Source: Paenibacillus lacisoli (lineage in GTDB: Bacteria; Bacillota; Bacilli; Paenibacillales; Paenibacillaceae). Taken from it: a stretch of DNA of 64,000 nt. This document shows, in pieces, positions 38,779-45,697 of this stretch (position 1 is its first letter; every line of letters begins with the position of its first letter). The notes beneath the pieces were generated by a model that saw only the letters and a list, made by a program, of their open reading frames with translations, did not search any database and was not told the origin of the DNA. The position numbers were made by a program, and so were the translations under genes. The DNA lies in contig NZ_JAUQTB010000001.1 of the NCBI RefSeq assembly GCF_030580655.1, forward strand, positions 558,001 to 622,000, in the 5' to 3' direction.

Positions 38779-38997
38779 ATGATAGAACTGTATATTCTTC
38801 TATCTATACCATTTGGTTGGAAATTTATTAGCAAACTGCAACGTAACATTACTGTTTTTACATCGATCTCTAGTTACATCGTCTACAAGATAATCTTGTC
38901 TGTATTTGTTGGTTGGGCGGTAACACCTTTTTACTTAGTCGGCTATCTCTTTAAGTTAGTTCGAGCGTTTAATCCATCTTCAAGTACTAGGCAGTAA
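38779..38997 (+). CDS. Small membrane protein
   Basis: 72 residues, TAGGGGGAGG upstream. Two hydrophobic segments (about 1-15 and 30-62) with a short polar loop (KLQRNI). Not recognised. Lies 26 bp after the preceding gene and before a terminator, so likely the last gene of that transcript. Confidence 0.65.
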   Translation: MIELYILLSIPFGWKFISKLQRNITVFTSISSYIVYKIILSVFVGWAVTPFYLVGYLFKLVRAFNPSSSTRQ

Positions 38998-39009
38998 ATA
39001 AAATTACCA

Positions 39010-39038
39010 CGGGAAGAGCAACTGCTCTCCCGTTTATT
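39010..39038 (+). terminator. Terminator
   Basis: CGGGAAGAGCA with TGCTCTCCCG (one bulged A), then TTTATTTAT. Confidence 0.75.
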
Positions 39039-39060
39039 TATGTTTTGTCCTAGGAAGGAG

Positions 39061-39258
39061 GTGAAAACCATAGATAAAGTAATTGAAACTGCCGGAAATT
39101 CAGCGCGGTCCGTTGTTAGAGCACTAATTGGAGGTGGAATTGGAGCTGCTGTCGGCACAGCAATACTGCCAGGCGCAGGAACCGCTGTTGGATATTTATT
39201 TGGTGTTGGATATGGAACCATCAGCGGCTTTAAAGCTTGGAAACATAAATCAAAATAA
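39061..39258 (+). CDS. Glycine-zipper peptide
   Basis: 65 residues if it starts at GTG 39061. The core GGGIGAAVGTAILPGAGTAVGYLFGVGYG is a glycine-zipper membrane hairpin, here cited in parts (GGGIGAAVGTAILPGAG, YLFGVGYGTISG); the C-terminus is basic (FKAWKHKSK). AGGAAGGAGG overlaps the GTG, so the exact start is uncertain; no ATG has a usable ribosome site. Bacteriocin-like or phage-type pore peptides have this shape, but no leader or immunity gene is recognised. It stands right after a terminator and 19 bp before another tiny gene. Confidence 0.55.
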   Translation: MKTIDKVIETAGNSARSVVRALIGGGIGAAVGTAILPGAGTAVGYLFGVGYGTISGFKAWKHKSK

Positions 39259-39277
39259 TTTACTGGAGGAATAAGCG

Positions 39278-39400
39278 ATGAGTGACTTTTGGGAACATGT
39301 TGTGGAATCTGCTGTTGATGCTATATGTCAAACAATTGAAAACAAGTTTGATGTGGTTGAAACAGCACAGAATTTATACGATAAATATAAAGAAGAATAA
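39278..39400 (+). CDS. Tiny acidic peptide
   Basis: 40 codons with TGGAGGA 7 bp upstream of ATG: begins MSDFWEHVVESAVDAICQ and ends KYKEE. It is amphipathic and acidic, in contrast to its basic neighbour, so a paired function (for example toxin and counterpart) can be imagined but is not shown. No family recognised. Confidence 0.5.
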   Translation: MSDFWEHVVESAVDAICQTIENKFDVVETAQNLYDKYKEE

Positions 39401-39415
39401 TAAGGATTAATAGCT

Positions 39416-39448
39416 AAAAGAAGTCTGTGATTTTGACGGGCTTCTTTT
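39416..39448. terminator. Bidirectional hairpin between convergent genes
   Basis: AAAAGAAG (39416-39423) with CTTCTTTT (39441-39448), a 17-nt loop; A/T flanks would let it serve both strands. Confidence 0.55.
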
Positions 39449-40475
39449 ATTCAAATACCTTTTCTATTTTCGCAAAAGGATTCTCAATGAAATCTACTCC
39501 CCATTCTTCAGGAATTAATACAGGGTTAATATTCAAATCCCTAAGTTTCTTAATTGTCTTACCAAATTTATTAGTATAACCTTTCGCATTTTGACCATTT
39601 ACATAACATTTTTTTGCTTTAGCGACTCCTCCACAATGTCCAATCATCTTAAGCATATTAATTAGTCCTTGACGATTACGAGAGTTGTGTTTACTTTGAC
39701 TTATTATTTGCTCTGCCCTTGCAAAGGAATGGTAATCACCTTTACCAACTATTAGGTTATAAAACTTCATTACTTCATTTTTCAACCTTTGTTGGTTTAA
39801 TATATCCATTACATTTTCGTTTCCATCACGAACTTGAGTTTCAAATCGAAATAATCCTTTTGTCAGGGTAAAATCATTAAATTTCTTCCCTGATTCCTTT
39901 TCTTTTTTTAAAAGAGTTTCATAACGATTATACCAATTAACTGTTTTATTTTCTGACTTCAAGTAAAAATTATTTTGCGATGAGAGATACTTCTTCGTTA
40001 TATCATTTTCTAAGAAATAATCTGGGATATACCCTCTTTTAAATAAAATTAAATACTTTGGAATTAATTGTTCTGGTAGTCTTATATCTACTGCAGCTTC
40101 TATTCTTTTTGCTGTCCAATAAAAAAAATCAGGGACTTTCAAGGAAAGAATGTCTTTAAATACAAAATTAAAAACATTTTGGACCTCCTGGAACTCAGAT
40201 AATTTTGTTACTGAGTAATATCCATCTTTATCAATAGTAAGTTTTGGACGTAAACGTACCTCTATAGAACAATAGCCATATGAAGCAGATCGCAATCGAA
40301 TTTCTTGAAATCCGTATTTAGAGAAAGCATTTGTAATATAGGCATTTTTATCATATCTATCTTTACGGAGTTGGCTCATGCTAATGTAGCGTTTTAGGTA
40401 AGACTGGATTGAATTAAAAACACTGTTATATTCTTTTTTAGTCATTCTATACACTAGATACATCATGTCTACCAT
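39447..40475 (-). CDS. Replication-initiator-like protein (phage gpII/gpX or plasmid Rep type)
   Basis: 342 residues, GGAGG before ATG. Patterns such as LRSASYGYCSIEVRLRPKL, VNWYNRYETLLKKEKE and LFRFETQVRDG are like the rolling-circle initiators of the phage gene II/X and related plasmid/ICE families (conserved IE.RL and RFE..). A clear HUH motif was not found, so this is tentative. Stem-loop direct repeats upstream (40519-40560, 40831-40875) fit a replication or transfer origin. It is basic and lies in the mobile backbone. Confidence 0.45.
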   Translation of the reverse strand: MVDMMYLVYRMTKKEYNSVFNSIQSYLKRYISMSQLRKDRYDKNAYITNAFSKYGFQEIRLRSASYGYCSIEVRLRPKLTIDKDGYYSVTKLSEFQEVQNVFNFVFKDILSLKVPDFFYWTAKRIEAAVDIRLPEQLIPKYLILFKRGYIPDYFLENDITKKYLSSQNNFYLKSENKTVNWYNRYETLLKKEKESGKKFNDFTLTKGLFRFETQVRDGNENVMDILNQQRLKNEVMKFYNLIVGKGDYHSFARAEQIISQSKHNSRNRQGLINMLKMIGHCGGVAKAKKCYVNGQNAKGYTNKFGKTIKKLRDLNINPVLIPEEWGVDFIENPFAKIEKVFE

Positions 40476-40518
40476 AACAGTACCTCCTCAACCCGCTCCG
40501 GCCTCTAGATAAGATGTC

Positions 40519-40560
40519 TAATTGGTGGAGGGGTAGTATTATCTAAGTCAAGGTAATGTT
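40519..40560. repeat. Direct repeat unit 1
   Basis: Shares TGGTGGAGGGG...TATTATCTAAG...TCAAGGTAATGTT with unit 2 (one to a few mismatches). A TAGA...TCTA stem-loop abuts its left side. Confidence 0.6.
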
Positions 40561-40571
40561 ATAAACACAAT

Positions 40572-40609
40572 AAAAAAGTACATTACAGCGAGCGTCGCTT
40601 TAATGTACT
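40572..40609 (-). terminator. Terminator after the 639-residue ATPase gene
   Basis: AGTACATT...AATGTACT with inner AGCGA/TCGCT stem; minus strand continues with TTTTTTATTG. Confidence 0.8.
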
Positions 40610-40830
40610 CAGTATTCAATAAGTAATAGTTTTATTTAGTTACTGCTCTAAATAGAGTCCTGCTTTTTCTTTAATATAGTCATACTTTATAGTAACGGGT
40701 ACTTTCCATATTAGTAACAGATCTCCATGATACTCTGTTTCTGTTAGTTAAGAAACAATGCACGACTCATAAACAATCATGAGAGCGCTCAGTCTGTCCA
40801 CCACCTTCCACAGATACCCAGTCCAGAGGA

Positions 40831-40875
40831 TAAACTGGCGGAGGGGGTATATTATCTAAGTATCAAGGTGATGTT
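40831..40875. repeat. Direct repeat unit 2
   Basis: Second copy (TGGCGGAGGGGGTATATTATCTAAG split as TGGCGGAGGGGG and TATTATCTAAG, then TCAAGGTGATGTT). A CCAGT...ACTGG stem-loop lies at its left side. Confidence 0.6.
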
Positions 40876-40971
40876 TACTTTTAAATAAAATAAGTGCATG
40901 AGTAGCTAATAAAGTAATCGCTAATGTAATCAATTAATATATTTAAATAATTCTCGTTGTAGTAGTCTTTA

Positions 40972-42891
40972 CTATTTTTCTAAAAAACTGGACTTTAACT
41001 TTTTCAATTCCCTTTTATTTTCCTTATATTTTCTCTTCTCTTCCTCTCTAAGATTATTGATCTCATTAATCTTTTCGTATTCATCAAGCAAGATATTAAA
41101 TTTTCTATTCATATTGATTCCTATAATCGCCTCAATCAAATCAGGAAACTTATCTGTATTGAATTGAATAGCACGACCAATCAGTCCTGTTACTTGTTTT
41201 GTAACCCTATCATTCGATCTGTAAATAAGATTAGCTTCCTTCAACAACTTTCCAAGCTTTATATCACTTATGAATTCTGAACTATCAGTTTGGTCCAAAA
41301 TATGTTTGACGACCATATCATACACAGGCTGCCATGCCAAACTTAATGTTTTATTAGATCCATCAACAATCCCCAACACTTCGCCCTGTTCCGTATAAGG
41401 GATTCCCCTGACAGTAACAGTGATTGTTTCCTGTACAATTAGATCTTCAAGTGTATCCAGGAATGTTTGAACGTCCGGGTCAAATGGTGAAATTGCCTGC
41501 TGCTTTAATAACTCAAAGAATACGCTTTTTGCCTTCTCGCCATAGACAGCATTTTCTTCAGGCGTTATATATCCCTTCTCTAAACCATATGCCAAATAGA
41601 AGTTAAATGAAACTGTCAGATGAGCAAAACTGTCTTTTTGTCTACTATGTACATTCGGATCTGTTGAATAGTAATTTCGATAATATTCGAAATCTCTACG
41701 GTAACTTTCTATGAAATGAGTATTCAACTTCTCACTCATCCACTTTAAATAACTAGCCATACTTGTAGGCAAATAATTACTTTCTTTAAAACGGTTAAAT
41801 CTCTCTACCTTCTGTGGATCATATGTTGAAGTTTGCTTTTTATCGAATAAATTGTCCATTTGTACACGTACAACTCTTCCTGCAGATGATGCTATATCAG
41901 CTTTGCCCATGGTAATGAATTTCTCGCCAGTAAAAAGCACCATACCTTCAGGGCGAACAGTAAAATAAGAATTTGGTTCCCTGTCACCTATATCTCTTAT
42001 CAGTTTTTCTATTTTTTCATTTGTTAAATCAGCAACCCTTTTTGTTTTAGAAGTTCCGTAGTCATCGAAGATTGAAACACAATCTCTATTCATAATATTC
42101 TTATTTAAGTCTTTTTTAAAATCATACACATGAACCAGTTTGTGATTCTGAAAAATTTGAGTGAAAATTTTCGTTAAACTTGTTTTCCCCATCCCCGATT
42201 TTCCTTCGATCCACATACTGAATTTGGGTGCTACACCATTTTGTATTAACGGCGATGTTATAACTGACACCAATACTAGTGAAAAAAGAGCATAAGTCAA
42301 CTTCGCATCACAAATATTCAGCATGTCCAAGCTTCCCAAAAACGCTTCTTTGGATGTAATTCCATTATCAATCTTCAAGTATGATTCCTCTTCTTTTAAC
42401 CTAATACTCTTATTTGTTTCACCGATTGTCCCTCCACTATGTACATAAACCCATTTCTCACCTATGTAATGCCATCCTGATTTTTCAACTTCAAACACAT
42501 CTAACAATTCTTTAGATTGAAATCTAAGGATGAATTTCTTAAATAACTGATATCCCTTTGTCTCGTTCATATTAAACATACCCAATGGAATCTGATTGCT
42601 CAACCAATTTTTGGTTGCAATGTCCTTATTAAGTACTTCTATTTCAGGCAAAATCGTGGTCTTTTGACCATCGAATATGAGTCCCGTAAAAAGGAACGAG
42701 CCTGTTTTTCCCTCTACATTTTTGACAGTTCCTTTTGGAATAAGACTGAAATTTGCTATAGCATTCAAATTTTGGTTTTTTATAATGCAAAATTCCCCAT
42801 TCTCATTTACATCAAATTCATAATCAGAGTAATTTTCTTTGAATTCCTTTATTAATTCCTGTACGGATAACTGGTCCAATTCATTTCCCAT
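40972..42891 (-). CDS. P-loop ATPase of mobile element (DUF927/primase-helicase-like)
   Basis: 639 residues. Central ATPase: Walker A EGKSGMGKTSL at about residue 230, Walker B-like CVSIFDDYGT at about 275, and an arginine-rich SSAGRVVRVQM at about 340. The arrangement (N-terminal mixed domain, ATPase around 210-360, C-terminal winged-helix-like DSSEFISDIKLGKLLKEAN region, basic coiled tail) resembles DUF927 and related replicative helicase/primase-helper proteins of islands. Together with the Rep-like gene it may support replication or excision. A near-perfect 14-bp inverted repeat sits just upstream. Confidence 0.6.
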   Translation of the reverse strand: MGNELDQLSVQELIKEFKENYSDYEFDVNENGEFCIIKNQNLNAIANFSLIPKGTVKNVEGKTGSFLFTGLIFDGQKTTILPEIEVLNKDIATKNWLSNQIPLGMFNMNETKGYQLFKKFILRFQSKELLDVFEVEKSGWHYIGEKWVYVHSGGTIGETNKSIRLKEEESYLKIDNGITSKEAFLGSLDMLNICDAKLTYALFSLVLVSVITSPLIQNGVAPKFSMWIEGKSGMGKTSLTKIFTQIFQNHKLVHVYDFKKDLNKNIMNRDCVSIFDDYGTSKTKRVADLTNEKIEKLIRDIGDREPNSYFTVRPEGMVLFTGEKFITMGKADIASSAGRVVRVQMDNLFDKKQTSTYDPQKVERFNRFKESNYLPTSMASYLKWMSEKLNTHFIESYRRDFEYYRNYYSTDPNVHSRQKDSFAHLTVSFNFYLAYGLEKGYITPEENAVYGEKAKSVFFELLKQQAISPFDPDVQTFLDTLEDLIVQETITVTVRGIPYTEQGEVLGIVDGSNKTLSLAWQPVYDMVVKHILDQTDSSEFISDIKLGKLLKEANLIYRSNDRVTKQVTGLIGRAIQFNTDKFPDLIEAIIGINMNRKFNILLDEYEKINEINNLREEEKRKYKENKRELKKLKSSFLEK

Positions 42892-42916
42892 AACAAATCT
42901 CCTTCTCCGTAAAACA

Positions 42917-42960
42917 GTGATAGTGTGATGATTATTAATTAATTCCCATCACATTATCAC
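42917..42960. promoter_or_regulatory. Inverted repeat, candidate operator
   Basis: GTGATAGTGTGATG at 42917-42930 and its complement CATCACATTATCAC at 42947-42960, one mismatch, 16-bp spacer. It is about 25 bp upstream of the ATPase start, a place suited to the element's XRE repressor. Confidence 0.5.
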
Positions 42961-43439
42961 ACTTTAAGAATATTTTTGAACATATTATTGATTATTATCT
43001 CAATATCTCCTTTTAGCAATTAGTGTATCCAAGTCGTAAATTCTTTTTTTCGTCCTGAGTAAAAAAGTATTTACGCTATTACATTAAGATAATCGAATAA
43101 CATTTATGTCTGTAAGCAGGTTATTTGTATACAATTTCACAGCCATAACAGATGAACAAATCCCTTGGGGTTTTTGAAATATGTATTTTTACTATAACTT
43201 GATATTATTTTGAAGTCCATGGCGCATCTACACTAGTCATAAACAAATAGCAAAAGCTACAGAACAATATTTTCAGAATCGTACAGTAGAAATTGATAGA
43301 TACATATTATTACTATGAAATAAGAGACGATTAACTTGTTGCTAGACGTTATTACTGTTAAAGGAACTTGCGGACGTATCAGTCCTAAGGAAAGAGCAAA
43401 TGGAACTTATCTAAGTACATGTAATCAAATAGTAGTTTC

Positions 43440-43473
43440 ACAGGCAGGGGTATTTACGCTCCTGTCTTTTTAT
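43440..43473 (+). terminator. Hairpin upstream of integrase
   Basis: ACAGG(C)AG with CTCCTGT, followed by CTTTTTATA. May shield the integrase from upstream transcription or act as a leader terminator. Confidence 0.4.
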
Positions 43474-43502
43474 ATTCAATAAAATATTGGAGGTCGAAGC
43501 AC

Positions 43503-44663
43503 ATGAAAGGTAGTCTACGTAAACGAAATCAATATTGGTACATCATTGTCGAAACAAAGGACGAGTCCGGAAAGCGGAAGCAAAAATGGATTAATACTAA
43601 GTGCGAGAAGAAAAAAGATGCAGAGAAATTTCTGCGAGAGACGCTTACGAAGATGGATAATAACAGTTTTGTTCTACCACAGCGAAAACTTAAATTCACT
43701 GATTTTATGCTGGATTGGCTTCATAACGTTATTAAAAGCGAGGTCGAGGAAACTACTTGGGAAGGTTATGAAATGATCGTAACAAAGCATATCATCCCAT
43801 ACTTCATGAGCAAGAATGATGTATTGCTACAAGAACTACAACCTATGCATCTGCAAAAATATTACGAGACTAAACATCAAAGTGATCCTTCAACAGGCAT
43901 AAAAGGTTTATCCGCTAAAACATTACGAAGGCACCACGCCAATATTAGGAGTGCTCTTAAATTTGGAGTGCGAATGAATTTAATCTCGTTTAATCCCGCT
44001 GATCGAATCGTACTTCCAAAACAGGAGAAGTTTAATGCCAGTTACTATACAGTCGAACAACTTGAAAAGCTATTTGAAGTTTGTTTGGGTACACCGATAG
44101 AATCGGCAGTGTATCTCGCAGCCCATTATGGACTTCGACGTTCAGAGGTGCTTGGGTTGAAGTGGGATTGCATTAATTTCGAAGAAAAAACAATTTCGAT
44201 TAAAGAGGTTCGCGTAAAGTACGGTAAAGAGGTCGTCGTAAAGAGACCTAAAAGCGATAGTAGTCAGCGCATTCTGCCTTTGATGGAAAAGCTTGAAGAT
44301 TACTTATTACATCTAAAGAAGCAGCGGAAGAAAAATAAACTGATATATGGCAAAGATTACGTCGATAGCGGTCTTGTATGTTGCTGGCCTGATGGCAGTC
44401 CTATGAAGACAGAATACCTGAATCATAAATTTAAAGACATACTCGCAAAGAATGAATTACCTCATATCAGGTTCCATGACCTCAGACACTCGACAGCCAG
44501 TTACTTGATTAAAAATGGTGTAAGCCTGAAAGAAATTCAGGTATGGCTGGGGCATTCAACTATCAGCATTACAGCTAATACCTATACGCACATTGACATG
44601 GAGACTAAAAAAGATACAGCACAAAAGATCAACGATATATTTTCTAAAAATCAAAAAATGTAG
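43503..44663 (+). CDS. int: Tyrosine recombinase (integrase)
   Basis: 386 residues behind TTGGAGG. N-terminal AP2-like arm-binding domain (KGSLRKRNQYWYIIVETKD), core-binding domain (about 60-170), and catalytic domain with AAHYGLRRSEVLGLKW (first Arg), HIRFHDLRHSTASYLI (HxxR) and LGHSTISITANTYTH (His and nucleophile Tyr). The set R-H-R-H-Y is complete. Size and layout match Tn916/ICE and phage integrases of Bacillota. It points toward tRNA-Leu, 370 bp away, the expected attachment site. Confidence 0.95.
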   Translation: MKGSLRKRNQYWYIIVETKDESGKRKQKWINTKCEKKKDAEKFLRETLTKMDNNSFVLPQRKLKFTDFMLDWLHNVIKSEVEETTWEGYEMIVTKHIIPYFMSKNDVLLQELQPMHLQKYYETKHQSDPSTGIKGLSAKTLRRHHANIRSALKFGVRMNLISFNPADRIVLPKQEKFNASYYTVEQLEKLFEVCLGTPIESAVYLAAHYGLRRSEVLGLKWDCINFEEKTISIKEVRVKYGKEVVVKRPKSDSSQRILPLMEKLEDYLLHLKKQRKKNKLIYGKDYVDSGLVCCWPDGSPMKTEYLNHKFKDILAKNELPHIRFHDLRHSTASYLIKNGVSLKEIQVWLGHSTISITANTYTHIDMETKKDTAQKINDIFSKNQKM

Positions 44664-45033
44664 GCCAAACTGTGCCAATTGCAACTTATTGAATTTATTG
44701 AATTTGAAGGAATCATTTCTGCGCTTCTAGGACATTGCCAGAGTCCATGTTAAGCACTTGCTCTTGATCATAGCTGGAGAGCACTTTAACTTGCCGCAAT
44801 AAAGCCATTAGAGCAGAAATCCAGCGACTGAGATTGTAACGTGACAGAATCCTTGAAACGCAGAGCATGAACTTTAATAACTCAATGTGAAGCCAATACA
44901 AACATAACTATGAGCGTCCAAGAAAACAATGAATCTACACGAAAAAGAAGCCCCGTTAGCAAAATGTTAGCAAAACCACATTATAAAAAACAAGGATTTC
45001 AGCCCTAATGAGCTGAAACCCTTGTTTTACTTA
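44664..45033. other. Junction between integrase and tRNA-Leu
   Basis: No gene supported. Holds two 10-bp direct repeats GTTAGCAAAA (44955-44964, 44966-44975), typical in size for integrase arm sites, and the terminator at 44981-45028. The element's right attachment site is expected in the tRNA 3' end. Confidence 0.5.
44981..45028 (-). terminator. Terminator of tRNA-Leu
   Basis: Stem AAAACAAGG(G/A)TTTCAGC with GCTGAAA...CTTGTTTT, loop of 8 nt, minus strand ending in TTTTTTATA. Symmetric enough to act on both strands. Confidence 0.8.
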
Positions 45034-45119
45034 TGCCGAGGACGGGGGTCGAACCCGTACGGTAGTCACCTACCGCAGGATTTTAAGTCCTGTGCGTCTG
45101 CCAATTCCGCCACCCCGGC
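45034..45119 (-). tRNA. tRNA-Leu (anticodon UAA)
   Basis: 86-nt class II tRNA with long variable arm. Acceptor GCCGGGG pairs with the 3' end before discriminator A; anticodon stem-loop CAGGACT-TAA-AATCCTG; T-arm GGGTTCGACCC. CCA is not encoded. Its 3' end faces the integrase, so it is the likely attB of the island. It also marks the shift from AT-rich to GC-richer sequence. Confidence 0.95.
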
Positions 45120-45156
45120 AAAATCTTTTGTTTTGGCAACGAAATTGATATTAACA

Positions 45157-45202
45157 TATAAACGGGCAGAATGTCAACACACCGTTAACATTTCTGCCCG
45201 TT
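45157..45202 (-). terminator. Terminator after the ElaA-like gene
   Basis: AACGGGCAGA with TCTGCCCGTT, extended by an ATGT/AACA-type imperfect inner stem; minus strand continues TATATG. It separates the acetyltransferase from tRNA-Leu. Confidence 0.65.
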
Positions 45203-45230
45203 GTTTCCTATAGCTCTGCTTTATGAACAT

Positions 45231-45677
45231 TTACTCCTGATACAGCACCATATCCACATGCGGAATATCATCCTCCAGATACACGCCGGAAACCGGTGCA
45301 AACCCAAAGGAGCCGTAAAAGTCCTTCAGATATTCCTGTGCCTGAATTTTAATAGCCTTCTCCCCCAGCTCCTGCTGAATGAATGCAATTGATCGTCTCA
45401 GCAGCTCCTTAGCCAGTCCCCGTCCGCGGGCACTTTGCTTCACGATCACCCGCCCGATGGATGCTTCAGGATAAGATACCCCAGGAGGCAGCAGCCTCGC
45501 ATATGCGAGAATCCGCCCTTCCTCCCGGTATAACAGATGATAGCTTGCCGGGTCCTTACCATCTACTTCTTGATAAGGACAGTGCTGTTCAACCACGAAT
45601 ACGGCGGTTCGTTCCTGCAAAATAGCGTATAATTCCAGATTCGTCAGCTGCTCGAATGTTTTAAGCTCCCATGTCAT
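45231..45677 (-). CDS. elaA: ElaA-family GNAT acetyltransferase
   Basis: 148 residues. ElaA marks: LTNLELYAILQERTAVFVVEQ, CPYQEVDGKDPASYHLL, and the acetyl-CoA loop VKQSARGRGLAKELL. The family transfers acetyl from acetyl-CoA to an unknown substrate. CAGGAG precedes the ATG. It is the first clearly chromosomal gene right of the tRNA and is followed upstream by the 751-residue gene in the same direction (20-bp gap), so the two may share a transcript. Confidence 0.85.
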   Translation of the reverse strand: MTWELKTFEQLTNLELYAILQERTAVFVVEQHCPYQEVDGKDPASYHLLYREEGRILAYARLLPPGVSYPEASIGRVIVKQSARGRGLAKELLRRSIAFIQQELGEKAIKIQAQEYLKDFYGSFGFAPVSGVYLEDDIPHVDMVLYQE

Positions 45678-45697
45678 GCGGTTATCACTCCTGCTGT

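Larger units (their letters stand above)
40476..40971. other. Non-coding region with candidate origin
   Basis: About 500 bp between two minus-strand genes. It contains two imperfect copies of a 42-45 bp unit, each preceded by a small stem-loop, a terminator (40572-40609), and a dyad CTCAT/ATGAG near 40766-40785. No ORF is supported. Confidence 0.55.
42892..43502. other. Divergent intergenic region before the integrase
   Basis: About 610 bp, AT-rich. It contains the dyad at 42917-42960, stop-rich sequence and a hairpin just before the integrase. A 48-codon open stretch ends near 43483 but lacks a convincing ribosome site, so it is not called. Confidence 0.5.

Noticed and set aside
43336-43485. 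A 48-codon plus-strand open frame before the integrase
   Set aside because: Begins with TTG without a ribosome site and runs through the terminator hairpin; composition is not protein-like.
1-45033. Second copy of the tRNA-Leu 3' end (attL)
   Set aside because: I found no match to the tRNA 3' terminal sequence elsewhere in the window; it probably lies further left.
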